A stretch of 50,000 nucleotides of DNA from Cryptomeria japonica (GCF_030272615.1 NC_081409.1:27130406-27180405); one strand, 5' to 3'; positions 10,879 through 23,359 are shown, counted from the stretch's first letter. The notes: generated by a model from the letters alone, not told the origin. Numbers and translations are program-made.

Positions 10879-12320
10879 TGAAAGATCTCAAGAAAGGAGA
10901 TGGAGAACATTATGCTCTCTTAGTGAAACATAGTCAAGAAAAGAAGACCGGACAAGAAAGTTTACCTAAAGAGGTTCAGTAGTTGTTAGAACAGTTCAAG
11001 GACATTGTGAGTGATGGAACACTCGCAATGCTACCTCCTCCTAGAGCAGTAAGTCACTAGATAGACTTTATACCTAGAGCATCACTGCCTAATAAGGCTG
11101 CATATAAGATGACTCCTGAACAAAACAAAGAAGTGGCAAGATAAGTACAAGAGCTTCTTGATCAAGGTCTAATCAGAAAAAGTATAAGTCCACATGTTGT
11201 GCTAGTGGTGTTAGCAACCAAGAAAGGAGGTAAATGGAGATTATGTACTGATTCTCGGGCAATAAACAAAATCACCATAATATACAGATTTCCAATCCCT
11301 AGAATTGAGGATTTAATGGATTGTCTTGGAGAAGTAAAGTATTTCACTAAGCTGGATTTAAAGAGTGGATATCACCAGATCCAGATTAAAGAAGGGGATG
11401 AATGGAAAACAACTTTAAGACTACAGAGGGGTTATATGAGTGGTTAGTTATGCCATTCGGGCTTATTAACGCCCCTAATACCTTCATGAGGTTGATGAAT
11501 GAGGTGTTGAAGGAATACATAGGTAGATTTGTAGTGGTATATCCTGATGATATCCTCATATTAAAAAAAAATAGAGGAAGAGCATCTTGAACGCTTGCAG
11601 ATTGTATTAACGAAACTGCATGAGGAACAGTTAGCAATCAATCTTGAAAAATGTGAATTCATGAAACAAGAACACATTTATCTGGGTTTCGTTGTATCCC
11701 AAGGTACTTTGGAAATGGATCCTAGCAAGGTGGAAGCAATACAGAGTTAGCCTACACTGAAAACTACTACTGAGGTAAGAAGTTTCCATGGACTTGCCCA
11801 ATCTTATAGGAAGTTCATTCGAAGTTTTAGTGAAATTTGTGCTCCCGTTCTTGATACAATTAAGGGTGGGGACTAAAGACGCCAACCAGGGGTTTGAGTT
11901 GCTCAAAAAGGGGATAGATACCCAACCCATCCTAGTTTTACCAAGTTTTGATAAGTTGTTTACCTTAGAATATGATGCTAGTCATATATTAGTAGGAGCT
12001 ATTTTAAACCAAGAGGGAAGACCAGTAGCATGCTTTAGTGAGAAATTGAATGACGCCAAGAAGAGATATGCATCCTATGACTTAGAATTTTATGCCTTAG
12101 TGTAAGCTCTTAGGAAGTGGAGGCATTATCTTTCTCCCAAATAATTTGTAGTGTTTATAGATAACCAAGCCTTGAGTTTTATCAATTCTCAAGAAAAGTT
12201 GAGCAATAGACACATCAAATGGATAGAATACCTGCATGCATACACTTTCACTATCAAGCACAAAAAGGGACAGCTGAACAAGGTAGCAGATGCCTTAAGT
12301 AGAATCTCACTGTCCAAGAA
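10879..12320 (+). pseudogene. Element A reverse transcriptase and RNase H (decayed)
   Basis: RT motifs appear in order in three frames: [13 protein letters not shown] near 11230, DLKSGYHQI near 11355, [11 protein letters not shown] near 11443, then YPDD at 11540-11551. Frameshifts lie near 10880, 11415 (one base lost relative to B) and in the A-run at 11568. A further deletion near 11870 removes the link to RNase H. The catalytic box reads YPDD where B has YLDD, a substitution expected to damage the polymerase. RNase H keeps the first catalytic Asp (EYDAS, about 11970) but has stops near 12103 and 12142. It would have made the element's cDNA. Confidence 0.85.
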
Positions 12321-13473
12321 GTGACTTTGCAAAGCATAGGTGTGGAGAGTTTCAAGGAGCTTTACAGAGAAGATGAAGAGTTTTCTGAGGTATACAAGGT
12401 ATGCAGTAAGTTTAATAATAATTTCAATAGCCAGTATGTAGATTACACATTGCAGAGCGGTCTTTTGTTTAAGGGATGTCAGTTATGTGTGCCAAGAGGA
12501 TCTATGAGGGAAAATCTCATATAGGAAAAACATAATGGAAGTCTTAGTGGACATTTTGGTCTGAATAAAACACTTGAATTGGTACAAAGATTTTATTATT
12601 GGCCAAAAATGAATAAAGATATCAGGAAGTATGTTGAGCAGTGTGTTATGTGTCAGAAGGACAAGGGTACTAGTTCAAATGCTGGACTATACCAACCATT
12701 ATCAATTTCCAAAAGACCGTGGCAGTGCATCAACATGGATTGTATTGTGGGTTTGCCAAAAACCAAGGCTGGCTTGGATAGTACTTTTGTCATTGTTGAC
12801 TGGTTTAGCAAAATGAGTCATTTTGTTCCATGCAAGACTACGCATGATGCTAGTTAGATTGCACATTTATTTTTCAAAGAGGTGGTAAGAATTCATGGGC
12901 TTCCTCTCAGTATAGTTTCAGACAAGGATGTGAAGTTTATGGGACATTTTTGGAAAACTTTGTGGACAAGACTGGGAACTAACCTTTCTTTTGGTTCTGC
13001 GTACCATCCGCAGACAAATGGTCAAACTAAAGTCATTAACCGAGTATTGGGTAATCTTCTGAGGTATCTGACGAAAGAGTATGGAAAGATGTGGGATCAA
13101 GTGCTACAACAGGCAAAATTTGCATATAATGACAGTGTCAACATAACTATAGGTAAGAGTCCTTTTGAGATTGTTTATGGACTCCACCTATGCAGTGCTT
13201 GTGAACTTTGAGATTTGGAAAGCCTGGAAGGAAGAAGTGGACATGCAGAGGATTTCACTCAGTCTATGAAAGGGGTACATGACCAAGTGCAGAGAACCTT
13301 GATCGACACTACACAACGGATTAAGGCTAAAGCAGATGAGGGGAGAAAATACATTCAATTTGCAGTTGGAGACATGGTTATGGTACATCTGAACAAGGCA
13401 AGATTGCAGAAGGGAGTGCCTAGTAAGCTTTAGATGAGCAGAATAGGACCTTGCAAAATTTTGGCTAAGTATG
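12321..13473 (+). pseudogene. Element A integrase, main part (decayed)
   Basis: The HHCC zinc domain (12530-12655, ending CVMCQ) and the core domain are recognisable, with Asp residues in NMDCIVGLP (near 12740) and VSDKDVKF (near 12920). The third catalytic residue, Glu in B's GQSEVVNR, is Lys here (codon 13029-13031). Stops occur near 12522, 12855, 13209 and 13431. The reading stops inside the C-terminal domain at 13473 because element B is inserted there and resumes at 21222. Confidence 0.85.
13469..13473. repeat. Target-site duplication of element B (left copy)
   Basis: GTATG directly before the TG of B's 5' LTR, repeated at 21217-21221 directly after the CA of its 3' LTR. A 5-bp duplication is normal for Gypsy integrases. 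Confidence 0.92.
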
Positions 13474-15023
13474 TGGTGCAGGAGCACAAACTTTAAAAAC
13501 TTGATTATCCTACCTTTTTATGACTCCTAAGGAGTCTTGGATTGTTTATTTCATGCTAGGAGTCATTGGTCTTGTTTTTGATCCATGTGTGAGGCCTAGT
13601 CCCAGGTTTGGCAATTTATGAGCCACTTGGTCAACTATGGTCAAAGGGTCATAAAACTTTAGTTTTGAGTTATTTTATTGTTTTTGCAATTAAATTGGTC
13701 CTTCATGACCACTGGTAGGATTTAGAAAGTTAGTTTGCACTTTTAAGTGCTTTTGAGCAAAAATTGTCAAAAAGTGTCAATGATGTCATCACAACACTTG
13801 ACAACTTTTTGTTTGTAAGCAAATATCCTTCCCCATTGGCTAATTAGTTGAAAAATTGGTTGTAACTTATGGGGGAGGCCTTCATAATCCCTTTCAGGTG
13901 GGTGATGAAGGAGTTGATGTAAGTTTTTCATTTGGTAATCAATAAAAAAAGCTTGTTTTCCTGCAAACAGTCATGTTTTTGCTCTTGTATAGATTATTTT
14001 TGGACTACTAGGAGGTTATAACTTATGGATTCAGATTGAGGGTCCTCTTACCTTTCTTTTTCTTTTTATTTGAGGTCTCTAAGTGCTCTGGTTCGAAAGT
14101 TATTGCATTTTTACTAAATACAGTTTTGAAACCCTCCTAAACCTAGGGTTTTGACCTATTTTTGCATTTCCTCTCATGGCCATCGTACAAAAATTCTAAA
14201 ACTTTGTGGAATGAGAGGTTTGTATATATACTCAATGATTCTGGAAGAAATTTGCAGGTTGGCAGGTGTTTTTGGTGTTTGCTTTGATTTTTAGGTTGGC
14301 ATCCTCATGTGACAACCTAGTTTCAAAATGCAAAATTGGTGATAAAACAAAATAGGGTTTGAACCAATGCACAAAATCCTGGATTTGGTCAATTTGGGTG
14401 TGGAAAACACTTTTTCAATTGGTGAAACTTTCTGATCAATCACATTTCATACACTTTCTTCACAAACCCATCTCCTTAAGCCTAATTAGGCCTACTTGCA
14501 TTTGTGAAGGGCAGCAGGTCTCCTTTGTTTTCCAAACCACCTCCTTTTGGATTTAGACCTTTCTCAATAAAGGGTATTTGGATATCCATTTTGTTTTGTT
14601 GGTCATTTGCAAGTTTGCAAAGTTGTTTTGATAAGTCCCCTTGAGTATACAAGGATTTTGGGGTTTTACAAAGGAACCTTGTTGGATTGATTAGTTTGTT
14701 GTGTCACCACACCTTGAACATGTTTGTATGGGCATTTTAATCCACCTTGACCATTTGGTTTGATCCCCGCTCACTGTTTTGTCAAAATTCCAACTTGAAG
14801 CCAAGTTTGGTGTCTAACCGGTTTGAGTAGGCTTGAGCAGTTTTCAACTTTTGATCCTAAGATCTTGTCAATGTTATCCTTAGGGTCCAGAATGTTGTTT
14901 ATGATTAATTGAAGAGTGTATTTAAGGTGTAAGTCTTGTTGGTAGGGTGTTTTGGGTTTCCTTGGTGGCCTATTGTGACAATTTTGTCCTGAATTGCACT
15001 CACCTAACCTAGCACTTGCATCA
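13474..15023 (+). repeat. 5' LTR of element B
   Basis: TG...CA bounded and collinear with 19672-21216. The main differences are scattered substitutions and a 5-bp deletion in the 3' copy. A TATATATA-like stretch near 14224 is a possible core promoter, but is altered in the 3' copy. No ORF in it is credible. Confidence 0.93.
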
Positions 15024-15025
15024 AG

Positions 15026-15037
15026 TGGTATCAGAGC
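15026..15037 (+). promoter_or_regulatory. Primer-binding site, element B
   Basis: TGGTATCAGAGC two bases after the LTR end; initiator Met tRNA type. Confidence 0.9.
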
Positions 15038-15064
15038 TTAGGTTTTGAACCTAAGGAGTGAAAG

Positions 15065-16978
15065 ATGTCAGAGAATAATGCAGATGGAGATAATAACAAT
15101 GAAAGGCTCCCACACCACATGACAAATGTGGAATTGGCAAAGAGGGTGCAATCCCTAATGAATCAAGTAAACAGTCTTAACTAGAAGCTTAATGAGAGGA
15201 GACAAGGAGAAGACCTTGGAGAGAGGGGTGAAGAAGAGGAAGAACCCTTGTGGCAGGATGATGTTGATGATGTACCTGCAGACCAAAGGTACCTTGTTAA
15301 TGCCCTCAAGACAGTGGCAAGGAGAACCACTAATAGTAAGCTTCACTTGCCTTCCTTCAATGGCAAGATGGACCCTGATGTGGTCACTAAATGGGTTGAT
15401 GCCCTAGATTGTCTCTTTGATTGTGAAGAGATCCCTGAAAGTTAGAGGGTCAAGATAGCGAAGTCCAAGATGAAAGGTGGAGCTTTGATATGGTGGAACT
15501 TTCTTCAAGGAGAAAGGGTGAAAGAGGACAAGAGTTTGATTACCTCTTGGAAAACCATGAAGGCCAAGATACATGAGGCCTATATCCCTCCAGATTATGA
15601 AGTTCAACTTCATAGAAGGAGGCAAAATCTTAGGCAAAAGGACATGGACTTCAGCACATACACCGAGGAGTTCCAAAAGTTGTGTTTGAAGTCCAAGACC
15701 ATGGAAAGGGAAAGTGAAAGGTTAGCCAGGTACTTGAATGGCTTGAAAATGAATATCCAAGATGAGTTGAATTTATGTACCCCCACCACAGTACAATAGT
15801 GCTACCAATTGGCACTTAAAGTGGAAGATAAGTTGGAGAGGAGGCAAGACCAAGGCAGCAAGGGTAAAGGCAGCAATTTCAACAAGAACTCCAAAGGCAA
15901 GAGCAATTTTTGGAGTAAAGGGCAGTCAAGTAATGACAACAAATCTTGGGAGCAGCCCCAAGGAAACAAAGAACAAGGTGACTATGGTGGTAGAGGAAAC
16001 TCTAGAGGGAGAAGACCTTTTTGTAGAGGAAGAGGGAGATCAAATGAACCCCTCAAATGCTTCAATTGTAATCAGTTAGGACACCATGTTGGAAGGTGCC
16101 CTGAAAGAGGAAACAACAACAACAACCAAGGTGAAAGAAGAACTCAAGTGGTCCAAGAGGAGAGACATGAACTTGATGCTAAAGAAGGTATGGTCCTAAT
16201 GACGAGGCAGGCCTTCCTATAAGTTCCCCACACCCAAGAACCCCCCCAAAGGAAGAATCTCTTCAGGACAAGGATAAGGTGCCAAGGTAAAGTGTGTAAC
16301 CTACTCATAGATTTCGGTTCAACTGAAAATTTGGTTTCTAGAGAAATGGTAGATAAACTTGGACTAACTAAATCTGCTCATCCATTTCCTTATCATGTTT
16401 CTTGGCTTACTAAGGGGCAGCAAACCCTTGTGACTAATCAAACCATGTTTGAGTTCTCTTTAGGTGATTTTAAGGACAAAGTTTTATGTGATATTGTAGA
16501 GATGGATGCTTGCCATCTTCTACAAGGGAGGCCATGGCAATATGACATGGATGCCACTTATAGTTGTAGGAAGAACACCTACACCATTGTAAAAGATGGA
16601 GTCACCTATACCATGAAACCATTGCCTGACACTAAGGCAGAGAAAGAACCCACAGTCATAGTAATTGGTGAGAAAGAGATGGTAAAAACATTGAAAGAGT
16701 CTCAAGAAGAGAGTTTTGTTTTGGTTGTGAAACCCAAGGACAAAGATGAATCTGATCCTATAGTACCTATTCCTAATGTTGTGAAAGGTTTGCTTGACAA
16801 GTACAAGGAAGTCAACACAAGTGAGTTGCCCTATACCCTCCCACCCTTGAGAGATGTTTGCCATCAAATTGATTTGATTCTTGGTGCATTATTGCCCAAC
16901 AAGGCACCATACAAGATGACACCCAATCAGAATGCTAAGATCTCAAGACAAGTTCATGAGATGTTAGCCCTTGTGCCG
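15065..16978 (+). pseudogene. Element B gag-protease
   Basis: One frame from ATG 15065 with no frameshift until about 16970. It contains the Gag capsid domain (about 15350-15790), an Asn/Gly/Arg-rich linker, one intact CCHC knuckle (16058-16099) and an aspartic protease, then the GRPWQYD block near 16530. The protease active site reads D-F-G (16310-16318) where the family has D-S-G or D-T-G; one C-to-T change explains it and should abolish activity. In-frame stops at 15181, 15443, 15797 (TAG) and 16220 (TAA) fit C-to-T changes in Gln codons. The frame breaks near 16970 at a short deletion that removes the segment A still encodes as GLIRKSISP. Confidence 0.88.
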
Positions 16979-18111
16979 TACCAATAGTATTAGCACCCAT
17001 GAAAGATGGAAAATGGAGGTTATGCACTGATAGTAGGGCTATAAACAAGATCACTATAAGATATAGGTTCCCAATTCCAAGGATGGAGGACCTAATGGAT
17101 CAACTTGGTAATGCTTGCTACTTCTCTAAAATTGATCTCAAATTTGGTTATCACCAAATAAGGATCAGACCGGGAGATGAATGGAAGACTGCATTCAAGA
17201 CAACAGATGGTTTGTATGAATGGCTTGTCATGCCTTTTGGTTTGAGCAATGCTCCAAGCACATTCATGAGGTTGATGAATGAAATCTTCAAATATTTCAA
17301 TGGTAAGTTTGTGGTTATATATCTTGATGATATTCTGATTTTTAGCAGCACTTTAGAAGAGCATGTTAACCATTTGAAGTAGGCTATAAGGAAGCTTCAT
17401 GAGCACAAACTAATCATCAATCTAGAGAAGTGTATCTTCATGCAGAAGGAGCTCACATTTTTGGGCTTTGTCATCTCTCAAGGCACACTAAAGATGGATC
17501 TAAGCAAGGTAGAAGCCATTGTAAGTTGGCCTCAACCAAAGAATCTAGGTGATGTGAGAAGTTTTCATGGATTAGCCACCTTTTACAGGAAGTTTATTAA
17601 AAACTTCAGTCATATTTGTGCTCCATTGTTGGATACAATTAAAGGTGGTAGAAAAACTAAGTTTGTATGGACTATTGTAGCCAATGAGGCTTTTCAATAT
17701 TTGAAGAATAGGGTGGCACAATATCCCATTCTAACCTTGCCTGATTTTGGCAAAGTGTTTACAGTTGAAACAAATGCTAGCAACTTGGCTATAGGGGCTG
17801 TCCTAAGCCACGAAAATAGACCTATTGCTTTCTTTTTAGAAAACTCAATGAGGCCAAGAAGAAGTATTCTACTTATGACCTTGAACTCTATGCAATCGTT
17901 CAAGCATTAAAAAAATGGAGACACTACCTTCTACCAAAAGAGTTTGTGGTTTTCACAGATAATCATGCTCTTAGCTACCTGAACTCACAAGAGAAACTAA
18001 GTGTTAAACACATCAAATGGATGGAGCAACTTCAAGCCTATACTTTCACTATCAAGCACAAAAAGGGTCAAGCCAACAAAGTGGTTGATGCATTAAGTAG
18101 AAGAGTGAGTT
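16979..18111 (+). pseudogene. Element B reverse transcriptase and RNase H
   Basis: RT motifs are [13 protein letters not shown] (about 17010), [11 protein letters not shown] (17127), [11 protein letters not shown] (17224) and an intact catalytic YLDD (near 17321). A TAG at 17380 sits at a likely Gln. RNase H starts near 17740 as VETNAS, with Asn where A and the family have the catalytic Asp (17773-17775). A one-base frameshift near 17840 moves the frame, which then continues through TDNHALSYL and KKGQANKVVDALSRR. The N-terminal edge of RT is missing owing to the deletion near 16970. Confidence 0.88.
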
Positions 18112-19702
18112 TGGTTCAAGAAATCCAGCTTCAAAGCATTGGTATTGATGCCTTGAAGACTCTGTATGCAGGTGATTCAGATTTTGGTGAAGCTTTTGAG
18201 GTTTGCTCTAAACTTGTGGGTAAATATCACACTAGTTTTTTAGATTTCCTCAGTCAAGATGGTTTATCATTTAAAGGATCTCAACTTTGTATTCCTAAAT
18301 GTTCAATGAGGTCTAATATTATCAAGGAAAAACATTGTGGTGGCTTGAGTGGTCACTTTGGTATTGATAAAACTCTAGATCTAGTTAAAAGGAGTTATTT
18401 TTGGCCTAAAATGGCAAATGATGTCAAAAAGTTTGTTCAAACTTGTACAATATGTCAGCAAGCAAAAGGTGTGTCAACCAATCAAGGATTGTATCAGCCC
18501 TTACCAATACCTTCTAGACCTTGGGAATCAATCTCAATGGATTTTGTAATGGGATTGCCTAGGAGTAAGCAAGGGTATGATAGTGTTTTTGTCATTGTGG
18601 ACAGGTTCAGCAAGATGGCACATTTTGTACCTTGTAAAAGCACAAATGATGCTTCACATATTGCCCATCTCTTCTTCAAAGAAGTGGTCAGAATTCATGG
18701 GTTACCAAAAACAATTGTCTCAGATAGAGATGTGAAGTTTCAAGGCGATTTTTGGAGAACTTTTTTCAAAAAATTGGGCACAAATCTGACCTATAGTTTT
18801 GCATATCACCCACAAACTGATGGCCAATCAGAAGTGGTGAATAGGTCATTAGGTAATCTACTTAGATGCCTAACAAAGCAATACAATCAAAATTGGGAGA
18901 TGGTACTCCCTCAAGCAGAGTTTGCATTCAATGACTCTCTAAACCGATCAACAGGGAAGACTCCTTTTCAAACAGTGTTTGGCATGCACCCTCGGGGTCC
19001 CTTAGACTTGGTAGACCTACCATCTGATTTCAAAATCAGTGCACAAGGAGAGAACTTGCAGATTTGATAGCAAAAGTGCAGGAAGAGGTGAAACAAACCC
19101 TTCAAAATACTACTCAAAAGTACAAAGCCCATGCTGATAAAAAGAGAAAGGAAGTACTTTTTAGAATTGGAGACAAAGTTTGGGCATATCTCAGGAAGGA
19201 AAGATTGCCTAAGGGTAGATATTCCAAGTTGCATATGAAGAAAGTGGGGCCATGCACCATTTTGAACAAAACGGGTGACAACGCCTATGAGATTTCTCTT
19301 CCTCCTACTTTGCAAATTTCTCCGATTTTCAATATTTGTGATTTGACCTCTTATAAAGGTGATGCAGGTATTGACATTGTTGCAGGTCCTTCTGAAGGTG
19401 CAGGTACTTCTAATGATCAAATCTTTCATGACCAAGAAGACTATGTCACCAACCTTCCTCAAAGCAAGCCGGTTGAGTTGGAAAAGATCTTGGATTCTAA
19501 GATTCTAAAACAATCCAGGAAGAAGACATATTTGCAGTACCTGGTAAAGTGGAAAGGACTCCCCACCATTGATGCCACATGGATGACTGAAGAGGAGATC
19601 CACAATCATGGATCTTCACTTGATAAACTTGACTCAAGTGGGAACTTGAGTTCAAAAACTCATGGGGAGTATGGTGCAGGAGCACAAACTTTAAAAACTT
19701 GA
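18112..19702 (+). pseudogene. Element B integrase with C-terminal chromodomain
   Basis: HHCC zinc domain about 18327-18460 (ends CTICQ), then a catalytic core with all three acidic residues: SMDFVMGLP (about 18535), VSDRDVKFQ (about 18720) and GQSEVVNR (about 18825). One frameshift near 19040 separates the core from the C-terminal part. The C-terminus has the chromodomain-like block YLQYLVKWKG...ATWMTEEEI (19515-19600). The frame ends at TAA/TGA-type stop 19700-19702, about 30 bp inside the 3' LTR, so the last residues are LTR-encoded. Integrase inserts the cDNA; the chromodomain biases the site to marked chromatin. Confidence 0.88.
19657..19671 (+). promoter_or_regulatory. Polypurine tract, element B
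   Basis: CATGGGGAGTA just before the TG of the 3' LTR. Element A has the nearly identical ATATGGGGAGTA at 21570-21580, consistent with related families. Confidence 0.75.
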
Positions 19703-21216
19703 TTATCGTACCTTTTTATGACTCCTAAGGAGTCTTGGATTGTTTATTTCATGCTAGGAGTCATTGGTCTTGTTTTTGATCCATTTGTGAGGCCTAGTCC
19801 CAAGTTTGGCAATTTATGAGCCACTTGGTCAACTATGGTCAAAGGGTCATAAAACTTTAGTTTTGAGTTATTTTATTGTTTTTGCAATTAAATTGGTCCT
19901 TCATGACCACTGGTAGGATTTAGAAAGTTAGTTTGCACTTTTAAGTGCTTTTGAGTAAAAATTGTCAAAAAGTGTCAATGTTGTCATCACAACACTTGAC
20001 AACTTTTTGTTTGTAAGAAAATATCCTTCCCCATTGGCTAATTAGTTGAAAAATTGGTTGTAACTGATGGGGGAGGCCTTCATAAGCCCTTTCAGGTGGG
20101 TGATGAAGGAGTTAAGTTTTTCATTTGGTAATCAATAAAAAAAGCTCATTTTCCTGCAAATAGTCATGTTTTTGCTCTTGTATGGATTATTTTTGGACTA
20201 TTGGGAGGTTATAACTTATGGATTCAGATTGAGGGGCCTCTTACATTTCTTTTTCTTTTTTTTTTAGGTCTCTAAGTGCTCTGGTTCGAAAGTTATTGCA
20301 TTTTTACTAAATACAGTTTTGAAACCCTCCTAAACCTAGGGTTTTGACCTATTTTTGCATTTCCTCTCATGGCCGCTGTACAAAAATTCTAAAACTTGGT
20401 GGAATGAGAGGTTTGTATATTTAATCAATGATTATGGAAGAAATTTTTAGGTTGGCAAGTGTTTTTGGTGTTTGCTTTGATTTTTAGATTGGCATCCTCA
20501 TGTGACAACCTAGTTTCAAAATGCAAAATTGGTGATAAAACAAAATAGGGGTTGAACCAATGCACAAAATCCTAGATTTGGTCAATTTGGGTGTGGAAAA
20601 CACTTTTTCAATTGGTGAAACTTTCTGATCAATCACATTTCATACACTTTCTTCACAAACCCATCTCCTTAAGCCTAATTAGGCCTACTTGCATTTGTGA
20701 AGGGCAGCAGGTCTCCTTTGTTTTCCAAACCACCTCCTTTTGGATTTAGACCTTTCTCAATAAAGGGTATTTGGATATCCATTTTGTTTTGTTGGTCATT
20801 TTCAAGTTTGCAAAGTTGTTTTGATAAGTCCCCTTGAGTATACAAGGATTTTGGGGTTTTACAAAGGAACCTTGTTGGATTGATTAGTTTGTTGCGTCAC
20901 CACACCTTGAGCATGTTTGTATGGGCATTTTAATCCACCTTGACCATTTGGTTTGATCCCTGCTCACTATTTTGTCAAAATTCCAACTTGAAGCCAAGTT
21001 TGGTGTCCAGTCGGTTTGAGTAGGCTTGAGCAGTTTTCAACTTTTGATCCTAAGATCTTGTCAATGTTATCCTTAGGGTCTAGAATGTTGTTTATGATTA
21101 ATTGAAGAGTGTATTTAAGGTGTAAGTCTAGTTGGTAGGGTGTTTTGGGTTTCCTTGGTGGCCTATTGTGACAGTTTTGTCCTGAACTGCACTCACCTAA
21201 CCTAGCACTTGCATCA
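19672..21216 (+). repeat. 3' LTR of element B
   Basis: 1,545 bp, TG...CA, collinear with 13474-15023 and followed at once by the right target duplication. Confidence 0.93.
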
Positions 21217-21221
21217 GTATG
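21217..21221. repeat. Target-site duplication of element B (right copy)
   Basis: GTATG. Removing B and one copy restores the A integrase reading across the site (KILAKY then GSNAYKVDLP). Confidence 0.92.
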
Positions 21222-21562
21222 GCTCCAATGCTTATAAGGTAGATTTACCTGTAGATTTGGCATTGTCCCTTGAGTTTAATGTTCAAGACTTGGTTTAGTT
21301 TAAAGGTCCCGTAGCAGTGCTAGATGGACCAAATCCAGAAGGGGAAACTACTGTCAGTGATATTCCAGTACCACCCGTTTCTAAACCACAGGTGGAATAG
21401 GTTTTGGATTCTAGGGTAAAGAAGAAAATGAGGCATGGCATGTATATGGAACACTTAATCAAGTGGCACAACTTAGCTGAAGCCAAAGCCACTTGGGTTG
21501 CAGAATCCGATTTCAAAAGACTGGGCATTGATGTCGCCTTGCCGCCCCCAGGGGGGACTTGA
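21222..21562 (+). pseudogene. Element A integrase C-terminus and chromodomain (right fragment)
   Basis: Continues the integrase C-terminal domain from 13473 (GSNAYKVDLP, LSLEFNVQDLV), with in-frame TAG near 21297 and 21398. The end carries the chromodomain-like run MEHLIKWHNLAEAKATW (about 21450-21500). Natural stop TGA at 21560-21562, 18 bp before the 3' LTR. Confidence 0.85.
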
Positions 21563-21580
21563 TTTTTCATATGGGGAGTA

Positions 21581-23143
21581 TGGTGCAGGAGTACCTAAGG
21601 GTGAGAAAATACCCTTTTCAATTTTGGCATAAGGACTGGTTCAAGTCCATCAGGTTGTTTATAGGGAGCTTGGTGTGCATTTTTTCTTTTCTTTTTGGAG
21701 TGCATGTTTTCGGCGAGACTTACCCTCGATGACACTGCCAACGTATGGAGTGCTACCATCGGCTATCGAAACAATCAGTTTCACCCTACCCCGATAGCCC
21801 GATGAAGTCGCCAGTGGTTGGAGCAAGTCAAAGTGGAACCATCGGCCACAATGGAAGTGTTTTCCACCTACCCTGATGAGCCGATGAGGTTGCTAGCGGA
21901 GTGGAGCCATCGGGTATTGGCAAGACATGTTTGATGCTAACCCGATGACCCAATGGAAAAGCATATGATTTGGAGCACACCATCGGATATTAGTATAACA
22001 TGTTTAGGACTAACTCGATAACCCGATGGGGAAGCATACGGTTTGGAGCGAGTGGAGTGAGTTCAGAGCGCACCATCGACTATTGGCCTAACATGTTTAG
22101 GGATACATCGATAACTCGATGGAACAACATACTGTTGGGAGCGTACCATCAGACATTGGCGGGAGTGTTTTGACACTACGCTGATTACCTGATAAGAAGG
22201 TGTGCACTTTGTAAATTGTCATCGATCATCAGAGTGAAGGTTTTGATGCTATCCCGATGACCCGATGGAAATAAATGATAGTTACAATAGGAAACCGAAT
22301 TGTGTCAAGTTCAATCTCGTCTATTAGGGAAGATTCAAGACATGTTTAGGAGGCTATAAAAGACCCAATGGGCATTTTGTAAAAGGGTTAGGAGGTTGGA
22401 TGGATTTGATTCAATGAAGAACAAGAACATCTTTGGAATAACAATCTATAAGCCATTTTCTGGTTTCTTTTCTCGTAGCTCAATTTGTGTTTGTAAACTA
22501 TAAATAATGGCTTAAATCTTTAAATGCCATGTGATAGACTAGATTTTACTTTTCTGTGTTTTGTGAGTTCCAATTTTTGAAGTCGTGCCAAGCTCGGCTC
22601 TGTAAATAAGTTGTCGTTCTATTTCTTGTTTTCTATTGGTGACAAGTGGTTATAACATGGCTTTGTGTTGATTCTCCATCGTGGGATCCACATGACCATT
22701 GGAGGTTATCAAGTAGAGCCAGCCATGTATAGTAGAGTTCTATTTGTAGCAGACCAAGGAATGGTATCGACCGTTCCAACAGACTAGCCCTAGGCGATCT
22801 TGATGATAGCCCAACTAGGTATCAGTGACCAAGAGGAATCACTTGCAGGGTAGATCACAATCTAGGCTATTAGCTTCAGACCAGGGGAAGATGGGATCAA
22901 AGGGAGGGAAGATCTAGACATGAGGAGAAAGCAACTTAGCAGAAGTTGTAGGCATAATAAATAGTAGAGAAAACCTTGCAAGGTGTCTGGTTAGATACAG
23001 TGGAATAGTGAGTTGGTGGATTTACGAAAGTGAATTCACAAAGAGTAGAGTAATAACCCTCGATAGAAAGGACCTAGAGTGGAATAGGGGAATTGAGAGG
23101 AGTATTCCCGGGATAGGCTAGTAAAAAGACTTAGAGTGAGTCA
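21581..23143 (+). repeat. 3' LTR of element A (3' end lost)
   Basis: Begins TGGTGCAGGAGTACC after the PPT and follows the 5' LTR until GAGTCAA (23143). The last 34 or so bases present in the 5' copy are missing and CA/CT microsatellite takes their place. TATAAAA at 22355-22361 is conserved. Confidence 0.88.

Positions 23144-23356
<213 letters not shown>

Positions 23357-23359
<3 letters not shown>

Larger units (their letters stand above)
13474..21216 (+). mobile_element. Element B: near-complete chromovirus (Ty3/Gypsy) nested in A
   Basis: LTRs of 1,550 and 1,545 bp begin TGGTGCAGG and end GCATCA, with target duplication GTATG. Primer site, gag, protease, RT, RNase H, integrase and chromodomain are all recognisable in order. 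By eye the LTRs differ at roughly 40-45 sites (about 2.8 percent). Inactive now: in-frame stops, at least three frame disruptions and two catalytic substitutions. Chromoviruses use the chromodomain to target chromatin; I do not assign the clade below that level. Confidence 0.93.
7578..23143 (+). mobile_element. Element A: decayed chromovirus-type Ty3/Gypsy element, split by B
   Basis: LTRs lie at 7578-9180 and 21581-23143 (the latter truncated). The primer site is at 9184, and gag, protease, RT, RNase H and integrase follow in Gypsy order, with a chromodomain-like end at 21400-21540. The interior is interrupted at 13473/21222 by element B; the host reading resumes across the junction. The LTRs differ by roughly 10 percent by eye, far more than those of B, as nesting requires. 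Stops and several frameshifts make it inactive. Both outer borders lie in microsatellite, so its target duplication is lost. Confidence 0.9.
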
